Source: CAVVJA01 sp963801715 | GTDB taxonomy: Bacteria; Actinomycetota; Actinomycetes; Mycobacteriales; Jatrophihabitantaceae | Length of the DNA: 64,000 bases | Direction of reading: 5' to 3' | Assembly (NCBI GenBank): GCA_963801715.1 | Contig: CAWDGB010000020.1 | Span: 62,001 to 126,000, forward strand | Shown here: one piece after another, positions 54,369 through 63,276 of the stretch | Layout of the letters: the number at the start of each line of letters is the position of its first letter | Position numbering within the stretch: the stretch's first letter is position 1 | Program-made: the position numbers and the translations under genes | Notes under the pieces: generated by a model | The model's input: the letters and a program-made list of their open reading frames with translations, nothing else | Database searches by the model: none | Told to the model about the DNA's origin: nothing

Positions 54369-55049
54369 ATGGCGGCGCACGGTCACCCGATCGTCGCCGC
54401 CATTCTCGTTGCCGCTGGCGACGGAGTTCGGCTCGGCGGTGCGGTGCCTAAAGCGTTTACGGTGATTCGTGGGCGGACTCTGTTGGAACATGCCCTCGTC
54501 CCATTTCGGGCCTGCGGCGCGGTTCGCGACGTTGTTGTCGTCGCGCCCGGGCTGTACGTGGCCCATGCCGCTGCCCTCCTCAGCGACGAGGTGACAACTA
54601 TTGCCGGCGGCCCGACCCGGCAGGCGTCGGTGTCATTCGGCCTGGCGGCGGTGGCCACTGACATCGACACCGTGCTGGTCCACGATGTGGCTCGCCCGTT
54701 CGTCCCGGTTGAGGTGGTGGACCGGGTGCTTGCCGCCCTCGCCGAGGGCGCCGATGCGGTCGTCCCGACCCGTCCGGTCACAGACACCATCAAGCAGGTC
54801 GATGAGGAGGGCGCCGTAGTCGCGACGCTCGATCGGTCGGAGCTGCGAGTCGTACAGACGCCGCAAGGGTTCCGCCGCGCGGTGCTCGAAGCCGCCCATG
54901 CCGCGGGAGTTGGGCGCAACTTCACCGATGACGCTGCCCTCGTCGAGGCGCACGGCGGCCAGGTCGCCGTCGTCGATGGTGCCGACGAGGCCTTCAAGAT
55001 CACTCGTCCGTGGGATCTAGCGCTCGCTGAGGCGGTGGCCGGCCGGTGA
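54369..55049 (+). CDS. ispD: 2-C-methyl-D-erythritol 4-phosphate cytidylyltransferase
   Basis: MEP isoprenoid pathway, third step. 226 residues from the ATG at 54369. Nucleotide-binding IVAAILVAAGDGVRLGGAVPKAF, VLVHDVARPFVPVEVVDRVL, PVTDTIKQVD and VVQTPQGFRRAVLEAAH are complete. It lies 20 bases after carD and overlaps ispF. The route also supplies the prenyl tail for menaquinone. Confidence 0.95.
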   Translation: MAAHGHPIVAAILVAAGDGVRLGGAVPKAFTVIRGRTLLEHALVPFRACGAVRDVVVVAPGLYVAHAAALLSDEVTTIAGGPTRQASVSFGLAAVATDIDTVLVHDVARPFVPVEVVDRVLAALAEGADAVVPTRPVTDTIKQVDEEGAVVATLDRSELRVVQTPQGFRRAVLEAAHAAGVGRNFTDDAALVEAHGGQVAVVDGADEAFKITRPWDLALAEAVAGR

Positions 55050-55516
55050 TCCGGACCGGGATCGGCCTCGATGTGCACCCGATCGAACCGGGACGCCCGT
55101 GCCATCTTGCCGGATTGACGTGGCCCGGTGAGGACGGGTGCGCCGGCCACTCCGACGGTGACGTTGTTGCCCACGCGGCCTGTGACGCCCTGCTCTCGGC
55201 TGCGGGACTTGGCGATCTCGGCGCGCTGATCGGCGTGTCGGACCCGCGGTGGTCCGGAGTGTGCGGTGCGGATCTGCTGGCCCACGTCGTCAATCGGATG
55301 AGCACCGATGGCTGGACCGTGGGCAACGTCGCCGTGCAACTGATCGGCAACACACCCCGCCTCGCCCCGCGCCGGGCTGAGGCCGAGGAGGCGTTGTCCG
55401 CTGCGATCGGCGGCTCGCCGGTCACGCTCGCCGCCACCACCACTGACGGACTTGGACTCACCGGCCGGGGCGAGGGTCGGGCCGCCATCGCGACGGCCCT
55501 GATCAGCCGCGGCTAA
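55046..55516 (+). CDS. ispF: 2-C-methyl-D-erythritol 2,4-cyclodiphosphate synthase
   Basis: MEP pathway, fifth step. 156 residues, GTG start overlapping the ispD stop. Zn site GIGLDVHPIEPG (Asp-x-His) and AGHSDGDVVAHAACDALLSAAGLGDLG; the C-terminus ATTTDGLGLTGRGEGRAAIA is the nucleotide-binding end. The fused ispDF form is not present here. Confidence 0.95.
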   Translation: MIRTGIGLDVHPIEPGRPCHLAGLTWPGEDGCAGHSDGDVVAHAACDALLSAAGLGDLGALIGVSDPRWSGVCGADLLAHVVNRMSTDGWTVGNVAVQLIGNTPRLAPRRAEAEEALSAAIGGSPVTLAATTTDGLGLTGRGEGRAAIATALISRG

Positions 55517-56625
55517 CCGCCGGCTAGCGCGCGACTGAGGTCGGCCCAGAGGTCCTCGACGTGCTCGATGCCCACAGACAGCCGCAGCAACGACGGCGGG
55601 GTGCCCTGGGCCGCGTCCGTCTCGTAGCGGGCGCGGCGTTCGATGAGCGATTCCACTCCACCCAGGCTGGTGGCGTGCGTGATCAACTGCACCCGCTCGC
55701 ACACCGTCTCGGCGTCTTCGGCCGGCCCGTCGACCTCGAACGAGATCACGGTTCCGTAGCCCCGATGTAGCCGCGTCGCCCGCTCGTGAAACGGGTCGGA
55801 CGGCAGACCTGGGTAGCGGACCCGGGAGACCCGCGGGTGCTCGCTGAGCCGGGTGGCGAGCTTGGTGGCGTTGGCCTGCGCCCGCTCCATCCGCACGGCC
55901 AGTGTTCGCAGCCCTCGCAGCGCGAGAAAGCATTCCAGGCCGCCGGGCATCGCTCCGGTACGGATGCGACGCGTTCGCAATGCTTCGGCACGTTCCGGCG
56001 AGCGGGTGACGAGCACGCCCATCAGCAGATCGGAATGGCCCGCCAGCGCCTTGGTTGCGGCATGCATGACGACGTCCGCGCCGAGGTCGAGCGGTCTTGC
56101 GACGAGCGGGGTATTGAACGTCGAGTCGACGTACACCGTGGCGCCGACGGCATGTGCGGCTTCGGCGATCGGGGGCAGGTCCGCGATACCGAGCAACGGG
56201 TTCGTCGGGGATTCCACCCAGATCAGATCGGCGCCGGGCAACGCGGCGACCGTCGCTGTCGTGTCAGTCATGTCGACCTCGTGGACAATCATCCGGCCGA
56301 GCCGCACCTGCTCCGCGAACAACAGTGAGGTACCGCCGTATGCCGCTGCGGGTGCGACGGCGACGCTGCCTGCCGGCTGCCCTTCGACGACGGCGGCAGC
56401 AGCAGCCATGCCGGACGCGAATGCGATCGCCTCGCCGCCCTCGAGGGCCCCAACTGCCGCTTCGAACGAGCGGATCGTCTCGCTCGACTGGACGCGCAGG
56501 TACCGGTTGTCCTCGCCGTGATGGAACGGTGCCGACAGCACGATTGGCGAGTTCAGGGGAGCGTCGGCCGTGCGGGCCGGCCGTCCGCTTGCGACCGCGA
56601 CCGATTCGGGCTGTAGTCCGTCCAT
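55513..56625 (-). CDS. Trans-sulfuration PLP enzyme (cystathionine gamma-synthase/lyase type)
   Basis: About 370 residues from the ATG at 56625 (MDGLQPESVAVASGRPAR), preferred over an upstream start at 56694 that adds a non-conserved segment. PLP fold markers are FASGMAAAAAVVEGQ, WVESPTNPLLGIAD, YVDSTFNTPLVARPLDLGADVVMHAATKALAGHSD (Schiff-base Lys in ATK) and THATSLGGVESLIE. Synthase versus lyase cannot be told from sequence. It is convergent with ispF. Confidence 0.9.
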   Translation of the reverse strand: MDGLQPESVAVASGRPARTADAPLNSPIVLSAPFHHGEDNRYLRVQSSETIRSFEAAVGALEGGEAIAFASGMAAAAAVVEGQPAGSVAVAPAAAYGGTSLLFAEQVRLGRMIVHEVDMTDTTATVAALPGADLIWVESPTNPLLGIADLPPIAEAAHAVGATVYVDSTFNTPLVARPLDLGADVVMHAATKALAGHSDLLMGVLVTRSPERAEALRTRRIRTGAMPGGLECFLALRGLRTLAVRMERAQANATKLATRLSEHPRVSRVRYPGLPSDPFHERATRLHRGYGTVISFEVDGPAEDAETVCERVQLITHATSLGGVESLIERRARYETDAAQGTPPSLLRLSVGIEHVEDLWADLSRALAGG

Positions 56626-56719
56626 GTTCCCGACGCTATCCCGCGACAGAGGCGGGTTGTGGCCCTTCGCCCTGGGTGTGCGCAGCGTGGTCACGAGATC
56701 CGCTCATTAGGATGGCGCG

Positions 56720-58108
56720 GTGACGCTGCACGTTTACGACTCCGAGACCCGGACGCTGCGCCGGTTCGATCCGCTCATACCCGGTCAGGTGTCGATCTAC
56801 GTGTGCGGCCTGACCGTGCAGGCCCCGCCACACATTGGCCACGTGCGTTCGGCCGTGAACTTCGACATCCTGCGACGCTGGTTGCTCGAGTCCGGCTACG
56901 AGGTCAGCTACGTCCGCAACGTCACGGACATCGACGACAAGATCTTGGCTCGATCTGCGGGCGCTGGTCGCCCGTCATGGGCCTGGGCGTACGAGTTCGA
57001 GCGCGCCGTGATCGAGGCGTACACGCTGTTGGGCTGCCTACCGGCCACGTATGAGCCGCGAGCCACCGGCCACGTGCCTGAGATGATCACGCTGATGCAG
57101 CGGCTGATCGACACCGGCCACGCCTACGCCGCGGACGGGGACGTCTACTTCGACGTCCGGTCGTGGCCGGCCTACGGTGAGCTGTCGGGTCAGAAGATCG
57201 ACGAGATGCAGGCGTCGGGTGACAGTGTCGGGGACGACCGGAAACGAGACCCGCGCGACTTTGCGCTGTGGAAGTCGGCAAAACCCGGTGAGCCGTTCTG
57301 GCCCACGCCGTGGGGCGAGGGCCGGCCAGGCTGGCACCTGGAGTGCTCGGCCATGGCCACCAAGTACCTCGGCTCGGCGTTCGACATTCACGGCGGAGGC
57401 TTGGATCTGATCTTCCCGCACCACGAGAACGAGCAAGCCCAGTCACACGCGGCCGGAGATGGGTTCGCCCGCTACTGGATGCACAACGCGATGCTCACGT
57501 TGGGTGGCGAGAAGATGTCGAAGTCAGTCGGCAACACCTTGCTGGTCAGTGAGATCGTCACTCAATGGCGGCCGGCTGAGGTGCGGTACTACCTAGGCTC
57601 GGCTCACTACCGATCGCGGATGGAGTACTCGCCGGAGGCGATGGACGAGGCCGCAGCCGCCTACTCTCGGATCGAGAACTTCGTCGAGCGTGCCGTGGAG
57701 CACGTGGGCGCGGATCCGCAACCTCGCCCGTTGCCGCCGGAGTTCGTGGCCGCCATGGACAATGACCTCGGCGTTCCCCAGGCGCTCGCGTTGATCCACA
57801 CGGCCGTGCGGGACGGCAATATCGCACTTGGCTCCGGTGATCTGACGACGGTCGCTGATCGTCTCGGCGCGGTGCTTGCTATGACCTCCGTGCTCGGCAT
57901 CAACCCGCTCGACTGGCAGCGCACCGAATCGACCGACCTGCTCGCCACGGTCGACAGCCTGGTGCGGCTCGCCTTGCAGGCCCGTGCGGACGCGCGGTCC
58001 CGGCGGGACTACGACGCCGCCGACGGCATACGGGATCAGCTCGCCGCGGCTGGGGTGGTCGTCGAGGACACCTCCGCCGGCCCGCGCTGGACTTTGAAGG
58101 GACGCTGA
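56720..58108 (+). CDS. cysS: Cysteinyl-tRNA synthetase
   Basis: Charges tRNA-Cys. 462 residues, GTG start. Zn/Cys site IYVCGLTVQ, ATP motif PPHIGHVRSAVNFD, HGGGLDLIFPHHENE with AQSHA, and KMSKS in GGEKMSKSVGN. It reads directly into rlmB with a one-base gap. Complete and normal in length. Confidence 0.96.
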   Translation: MTLHVYDSETRTLRRFDPLIPGQVSIYVCGLTVQAPPHIGHVRSAVNFDILRRWLLESGYEVSYVRNVTDIDDKILARSAGAGRPSWAWAYEFERAVIEAYTLLGCLPATYEPRATGHVPEMITLMQRLIDTGHAYAADGDVYFDVRSWPAYGELSGQKIDEMQASGDSVGDDRKRDPRDFALWKSAKPGEPFWPTPWGEGRPGWHLECSAMATKYLGSAFDIHGGGLDLIFPHHENEQAQSHAAGDGFARYWMHNAMLTLGGEKMSKSVGNTLLVSEIVTQWRPAEVRYYLGSAHYRSRMEYSPEAMDEAAAAYSRIENFVERAVEHVGADPQPRPLPPEFVAAMDNDLGVPQALALIHTAVRDGNIALGSGDLTTVADRLGAVLAMTSVLGINPLDWQRTESTDLLATVDSLVRLALQARADARSRRDYDAADGIRDQLAAAGVVVEDTSAGPRWTLKGR

Positions 58109-58109
58109 C

Positions 58110-59072
58110 GTGGCTGGCAACTCGCGCCGGCAGGGTGCCGTCCGCAAGTCGAAGAAGGGCGCGACGGTCGGGTCCGGGGGCCAGTCTCGGAAAGGGTTGC
58201 GCGGACGGGGGCCGACCCCGCGCGCAGCGGACCGCACCGGGCATCCGGCCGCGCGGCGGCCCGCTGCCGAGTCGGCTTCTCGAGCCAAGGGAGGCGGGGG
58301 CACCGGCGCTCGGTCTCGACGAGCGGACGCGCCGGAGTTGGTGGCAGGCCGCAATGCGGTAGCTGAGGCGTTGCGAGCCAAAGTGCCCGTGACCGCGCTG
58401 TACGTGGCCATTGGGATCGAGGCCGACGAGCGGGTCACCGAATCGGTTCGACTCGCCGGAAACCGTGGTATCTCCTTGGTCGAGGTCAGCCGGGCTGAGC
58501 TGGATCGCATGACTGGTGGGCTGCCGAACCAGGGGCTTGCGGCGCAGGTGCCGCCGTTCCGCTACGTCGATCTTCCCGACGTCCTGGCCGTCGCTGACGA
58601 GGCTACGGCGCCGGCTCTCCTTGTCGCGGTCGACGGCGTGACGGACCCACGCAATCTCGGTGCGTTGATACGTTCGGCCGTCGCGTTCGGCGCGCATGGC
58701 CTGGTCGTTCCGGCTCGCCGGGCGGCGGGGGTGACGGCCGCTGCCTGGCGCAGCTCGGCGGGGACGGCAGCACGCCTTCCAGTGGCGCGGGTGACCAATC
58801 TGGTGCGAGCGCTGCGCGACGCGAAGGAGGCCGGCCTATTCGTCGTCGGTCTCGACGCTCGAGGAACGACCAGCCTCGACGATCTTCACGTGGCCGACCA
58901 CCCGCTTCTGATCGTCGTGGGATCCGAAGGCAGCGGACTGTCCCGGCTCGTCGGCGAGACCTGCGATCTCACCGTAGCCGTGCCGATGGTCGGGCCGGCC
59001 GAGTCGCTGAACGCGTCGGTAGCCGGCGCGGTGACCCTCGCGGAGATCGCCCGCGTGCGCCGCGCCGGCTGA
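58110..59072 (+). CDS. rlmB: 23S rRNA/tRNA 2'-O-ribose methyltransferase (SpoU/TrmH, RlmB-like)
   Basis: 320 residues from the GTG at 58110. An Arg/Lys/Gly-rich leader of about 65 residues precedes the substrate-binding domain (ELVAGRNAVAEALRAKVPVTAL). SPOUT knot motifs are LLVAVDGVTDPRNLGALIRSAVAFGAHGLVVP, LIVVGSEGSGLSRLV and VPMVGPAESLNASVAGAV. cysS-rlmB adjacency is common. The precise nucleotide target is inferred from family. Confidence 0.9.
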   Translation: MAGNSRRQGAVRKSKKGATVGSGGQSRKGLRGRGPTPRAADRTGHPAARRPAAESASRAKGGGGTGARSRRADAPELVAGRNAVAEALRAKVPVTALYVAIGIEADERVTESVRLAGNRGISLVEVSRAELDRMTGGLPNQGLAAQVPPFRYVDLPDVLAVADEATAPALLVAVDGVTDPRNLGALIRSAVAFGAHGLVVPARRAAGVTAAAWRSSAGTAARLPVARVTNLVRALRDAKEAGLFVVGLDARGTTSLDDLHVADHPLLIVVGSEGSGLSRLVGETCDLTVAVPMVGPAESLNASVAGAVTLAEIARVRRAG

Positions 59073-59116
59073 CCGGACCGACCCCCGTCGCTCGGAGTCG
59101 TTCGACCGGCGGCGCG

Positions 59117-60253
59117 CTAGGGCGCGGAGCGGTCGAACACGTCCTGGGACGCCCCACCGAGGCGCGCGCCCGTGTCCGGGTTGAACACGTGCTCCTCACC
59201 CTGCCGGACCTCAACATGGATCACGTCGTTGATGCGCGGCGGCACCCGGCCGTCGAACCGCACGATGTACTGCTTCTCGTAGACCTCAGGATCACCGGTC
59301 AGCTCGCCGTACACGTAGGCGTCGGCGCCAAGCTCCTCGACCAGGTTTACCTTGAGCTCCAAACCTGAGTCCGGGTCCGCGCCGACGTGGAACGACTCCG
59401 GACGCACCCCGAGCAGGACCTTCGACAAATTCGCCTTCTTCGCCTCGGCCTCGGCGTCCCCGTGCAGCTGGACGACGATGTTGCCGAGCTTCGCCCCTCC
59501 GGGTACCAGGTCGGCGGGCCGCAGGTTCATGGCCGGCGATCCGATGAATCCCGCGACGAACGAGTTGATCGGCCTGTCGTACAGGTTGCGTGGCGTATCG
59601 ACCTGCTGCAGGAAGCCGCCCTCCTTGAGGATGGCGACCCGATGACCCATCGTCATGGCCTCGACCTGGTCGTGGGTCACATACAGCGTCGTCGTGCCGA
59701 GGCGGGCCTGCAGGGCGGCAATGTTCGCGCGGGTCTCGACCCGGAGCTTGGCGTCCAGGTTGGACAGTGGCTCGTCCATCAGGAACACACTGGGCTCGCG
59801 CACGATTGCCCGGCCCATGGCCACACGCTGGCGCTGGCCACCGGACAGAGCCTTCGGCTTGCGGTCGAGGTACGGCTCGAGGTCGAGGAGCCTGGCGGCC
59901 TCTCGCACCTTCGCGTCCCGATCGGCCTTGTTCACGCCCTTGAGCTTCAGGGCAAAGCCCATGTTCTCGGCGACTGACATGTGCGGGTACAACGCGTAGT
60001 TCTGGAACACCATTGCGATGTCGCGCTCTTTCGGCGGCAGATTCGAGACGTCCCGGTCGCCGATGTAGATCGCGCCGAGATCGACGTCTTCCAGACCGGC
60101 CAGCATTCGCAGTGCGGTGGACTTGCCGGATCCTGACGGGCCAACCAGCACGCAGAACTCCCCATCGGGGATGTCCAGGTTGAGCTTGTTGACCGAGGGC
60201 ACTGTGGCGCCCGGATAGATCCGGGTCGCGTCGACGAACTTAACTCCAGCCAT
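59117..60253 (-). CDS. ABC transporter ATP-binding protein, UgpC/MsmK/MsiK type
   Basis: 378 residues: Walker A VGPSGSGKSTALRML, Q-loop MVFQNYALYPHMSV, signature LSGGQRQRVAMGRAIV, Walker B VFLMDEPLSNLDAKLR, then the MalK-like regulatory domain. GAAGGGAG precedes the ATG at 60253. No permease or binding protein is adjacent, as for the multi-transporter ATPase MsiK of Streptomyces that serves several sugar importers. Confidence 0.92.
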   Translation of the reverse strand: MAGVKFVDATRIYPGATVPSVNKLNLDIPDGEFCVLVGPSGSGKSTALRMLAGLEDVDLGAIYIGDRDVSNLPPKERDIAMVFQNYALYPHMSVAENMGFALKLKGVNKADRDAKVREAARLLDLEPYLDRKPKALSGGQRQRVAMGRAIVREPSVFLMDEPLSNLDAKLRVETRANIAALQARLGTTTLYVTHDQVEAMTMGHRVAILKEGGFLQQVDTPRNLYDRPINSFVAGFIGSPAMNLRPADLVPGGAKLGNIVVQLHGDAEAEAKKANLSKVLLGVRPESFHVGADPDSGLELKVNLVEELGADAYVYGELTGDPEVYEKQYIVRFDGRVPPRINDVIHVEVRQGEEHVFNPDTGARLGGASQDVFDRSAP

Positions 60254-60443
60254 GGGGGGCTCCCTTCGGTGTAGGTGACCGCACCGGGTGCGGGTGAACC
60301 TCGGGCGCTGGCTAGACGCCGTCGGCGCACCTCACGGTTTTCCGATCGATCAGCGTTGGTCCGCCCCACCGAGTAGCAGGCGGCACCGATCGACCGGCGT
60401 AGCGGTCGGGCACCGTTATTGGACCGTGACGGGCCACCTTGCG

Positions 60444-60977
60444 TCAAGGAAACGTCGGGACCCAATAGCGCAGCTTGACGCCTCGCCGGTCCTCGTAAAT
60501 GCCGCCGTTGGCCTCGATCGTCTTGCGAGATCCAACGTTGTCCCAGTCGCAGGTGATGAGTGCCCGTTCGATGCCCAACTGATGAGCGACAGGCAGCGCG
60601 GCCCGCAGCATGGCGGTAGCGTGCCCGCGCCTGCGAGCACCAGGCCGGACGTCGTAGCCGATATGGCCACCGACGTTGAGCAGGAACTCGTTCAGCTGGT
60701 GCCGGATGGCGATTCGCGCGATGTACTGGTCACCGTCGACCCACCACAATGTCGTGCACGGCACGTACCCGGCTGGGCGGGGGGTCTCGGGAAGGGCCTG
60801 CTCCCGCAGTTGGCTCGTGTAATGGTCGAATACTGCCGGATCCGCCCAGGACGGCCCGTACTCGCGGATCTCGGTTCCGATCATTGAGGTGTCGTCGGCT
60901 GATCCGCGGCCCTCAGCCTGGAACTCGGCCATAGCGGCGAGGAAGGAGACGTGGACGCCCGAGTCGGGCGGGCACAA
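60444..60977 (-). CDS. GNAT-family acetyltransferase
   Basis: 177 residues, a GNAT fold with HIGYDVRPGARRRGHATAMLRAALPVAHQLGIERALITCDWDNVGSRKTIEANGG: the acetyl-CoA loop R-R-x-G-H/Y-A is clear. N-terminus includes substrate-side residues. The acceptor is unknown and the start is uncertain. It lies between the acyltransferase and the MsiK-type gene on the same strand. Confidence 0.85.
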   Translation of the reverse strand: MCPPDSGVHVSFLAAMAEFQAEGRGSADDTSMIGTEIREYGPSWADPAVFDHYTSQLREQALPETPRPAGYVPCTTLWWVDGDQYIARIAIRHQLNEFLLNVGGHIGYDVRPGARRRGHATAMLRAALPVAHQLGIERALITCDWDNVGSRKTIEANGGIYEDRRGVKLRYWVPTFP

Positions 60978-60999
60978 GTTGCGGCACGCGCCAAGTCAA

Positions 61000-61746
61000 T
61001 CAGCTGCCTCCATCGACTTCCGGTGCCGCTTTGCTGCCCGCGCCCGGCGGTCGGTAGAAGCGCACGGGCGGATCCTCGCCGCGCAGCGTCGCGACCTCCT
61101 CTCGGATCGCCGTCATGATCCGGTTCGTCACCTCGACCAGCGTCCGAGCGGTCGGCTCAGCCTGACGTAAATCGGCCAGGTCCACCGGATGTCCCACCGA
61201 CGCGGCGGCCGCGCGGCGGCGCAGGAGGTGCCGTCGACCCTGACTCTTGACCTGTTGTGAGCCCCACTGCCCGATCGGAATTACCGGCACGTCCGGCGCG
61301 AGCAGCACCAGCCGGGCCAGCCCTGACTTGGCCTGCATGGGCCACTGCGCGGGATCCTTGGTGATCGTGCCTTCGGGGTAGATGACGACTGCCTCACCCG
61401 CATCCAGGGCCGCCTTCGCCGCATCGAGCGATTTCGCTGCGTCAGCTGTACCGCGGCTCACGGGAATCTGTTTGGACCGGCGCATTATTTGACCCAGCGC
61501 GGGGTTGTCGAAGATCGTGCTCTTGACCATGAACCGCGGGATGCGGCCCGCTTGCCAGATCACCCGAGCGATGAGGACCGTGTCGACATGCGAGATATGG
61601 TTCGCCGCCAGGATCACCCCACCGGTCGGCGGGATGCGGTCGAGATGGCGAAACCGGATCCGGAACATCAGCCCGCTGAAGGGGTACAGCACGACGACGA
61701 CAGCGCGGACCATCCATCCGGCATTGGGCTTGTGCAGTCGGCTCAT
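61000..61746 (-). CDS. 1-acyl-sn-glycerol-3-phosphate acyltransferase (PlsC-like)
   Basis: 248 residues from the ATG at 61746, with GAGGGAG just ahead. One N-terminal membrane helix (MVRAVVVVLYPFSGLMF), catalytic H-x4-D in NHISHVDTVLIARV, FMVKSTIFDNPALGQIMRRSKQIPVSRG, EAVVIYPEGTITKDP and VPVIPIGQWGSQQV. Phospholipid synthesis at the membrane, by family. Confidence 0.92.
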   Translation of the reverse strand: MSRLHKPNAGWMVRAVVVVLYPFSGLMFRIRFRHLDRIPPTGGVILAANHISHVDTVLIARVIWQAGRIPRFMVKSTIFDNPALGQIMRRSKQIPVSRGTADAAKSLDAAKAALDAGEAVVIYPEGTITKDPAQWPMQAKSGLARLVLLAPDVPVIPIGQWGSQQVKSQGRRHLLRRRAAAASVGHPVDLADLRQAEPTARTLVEVTNRIMTAIREEVATLRGEDPPVRFYRPPGAGSKAAPEVDGGS

Positions 61747-61828
61747 GTCGCTCCCTCGCTCCCAGCACAGTGTGCCGTGAGCGAGCACGATCATCCCCAG
61801 GTGATAGCGCGGCTACGATCGATGCTTC

Positions 61829-61901
61829 GCCGGCGTGGCGCAATTGGCAGCGCACTCGACTTGTAATCGAGCGGTTCCCGGTTCGAGTCCGGGCGTCGGC
61901 T
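61829..61901 (+). tRNA. tRNA-Thr (anticodon TGT)
   Basis: A full cloverleaf can be drawn: acceptor GCCGGCG (61829-61835) with CGTCGGC (61894-61900), D-arm GCGC...GCGC, anticodon stem CTCGA/TCGAG around loop CTTGTAA, and T-arm CCGG/CCGG around TTCGAGT. The anticodon TGT reads ACA. No CCA is encoded (the 3' end is T-CCCC). Confidence 0.92.
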
Positions 61902-62118
61902 CCCCGTAATTGCTGGCCCGTAGCGGTCTGATCCTGTCATTTCGGTAGCCGAATGGGGAGCCGATTGGCGGACTCTGGCAGACGTCGGGTCAGCCGACCG
62001 TAGATCAGGCGGCCGATCTGCAGTTGAGCGCCGTCTGCAGGCGACCGAATTTACTCAACGATCGCGATCCTGCCTCGATTCGTTCTCAGGTTCGTCCTTC
62101 CTTGCGTTCTGCCTTTCG

Positions 62119-63030
62119 CTATGCCGCGACGCGTTCTGCGCCGGCGAGATGCGCCGACAGGAGCTGTCCGGCTCTGTCCAGTGCAGCGGCCGCTTCGTCG
62201 AGGATCGGATAGAAGGTTTGGAAGACGTGCGGAACGCCAGGGGTGATGTCGAGGGTGACCTCGACGTCGGCCGTGGCGGCTTGTTTCGCGAGGCGGACGG
62301 CGTCGTCGAGGAGAACCTCGTGAGTTCCGGCCTGGATGATCAAAGGCGGGAGGCCGGAGAGATCGGCGAATATCGGGCTGATGAGGCCCATAGCGGCGTC
62401 TTGTCCCGCCGTGTAGTCGGTGACTCGGGATTGGAGGTTTTCCCGGCTCATCAGCGAGTCGACCTCGCGCTTGGTTTCCATGGTCGACCCGGCCAGGGTG
62501 AGGTCGGCATACGGTGACATGACGAAGGCTGCGGCGGGCAACGGCAGCCCGTGATCTCGGGCGTTGACCAGGGTGGCGACGGCGAGGCCGCCGCCAGCGG
62601 ACTCTCCCGCGAAGGCGATGTCCAATGGGGCAGTGCCGTTTTGCAGGAGGGCTTCGTAGGCTGCAAGAGCGTCGTCGACCGCCGCCGGATACGGATGCTC
62701 GGGGGCGAGTCGGTAGTCGACGGAGATGACCTTGGCGAGCGTCCGCCGGCCGACCTGCGAGGCCAGGTCAGCGGCGAGGAAGGCGTCCCCCAGTACGTAC
62801 ACGCCGCCGTGGAAGTAAAGAACAACATGGCGAGGTTCGATTCCGTTGATTGTGATCTCGGCCGTTGGGACGGCACCCAATGCGGCTGCGGTCACGGTCA
62901 CGTCGGCGGGCAGCGGCTGCGTCGATGTCAACTCGCGGAGCAGTCGCCGTTGCTCGTTGACATCGCTACCGACGGGGAAGGCTGACTGTCGCAGGATTGC
63001 TTCGAGGCTCTCTCGCTGCTCGGTGCTCAC
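62119..63030 (-). CDS. Alpha/beta hydrolase, HSL (hormone-sensitive lipase) family
   Basis: 303 residues. Oxyanion motif YFHGGVYVLGD, nucleophile GESAGGGLAVATL, then the Asp and His of the triad in the C-terminal part (HEVLLDDAVRLA, GVPHVFQTFYP). Typical small esterase of the class that acts on short acyl esters. GGAGG ahead of the ATG at 63030. It lies just past the tRNA. Confidence 0.92.
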   Translation of the reverse strand: MSTEQRESLEAILRQSAFPVGSDVNEQRRLLRELTSTQPLPADVTVTAAALGAVPTAEITINGIEPRHVVLYFHGGVYVLGDAFLAADLASQVGRRTLAKVISVDYRLAPEHPYPAAVDDALAAYEALLQNGTAPLDIAFAGESAGGGLAVATLVNARDHGLPLPAAAFVMSPYADLTLAGSTMETKREVDSLMSRENLQSRVTDYTAGQDAAMGLISPIFADLSGLPPLIIQAGTHEVLLDDAVRLAKQAATADVEVTLDITPGVPHVFQTFYPILDEAAAALDRAGQLLSAHLAGAERVAA

Positions 63031-63276
63031 GGAGGATCTCCCTTCGGTTGGGGTTGGCTGGGCAGCGCTGCCAGGCGCGTTTCAATCCGCCGCTGAATTT
63101 CCTGCCGGGAGGCAGGCCACTGCCACCGTTGCCGCCAGGCAGGTGAGGAGGCGTCACCGGATTCCGGTGATTCGCGCGACCGGACCTGGGGCACTGAAGG
63201 TCTTGATGGTCCTGACCCCCGGAGCCCGCGGCCTTGAGCAGGAGCTACCTGGCGTCCAAGGACCGGCGCGGTCCGA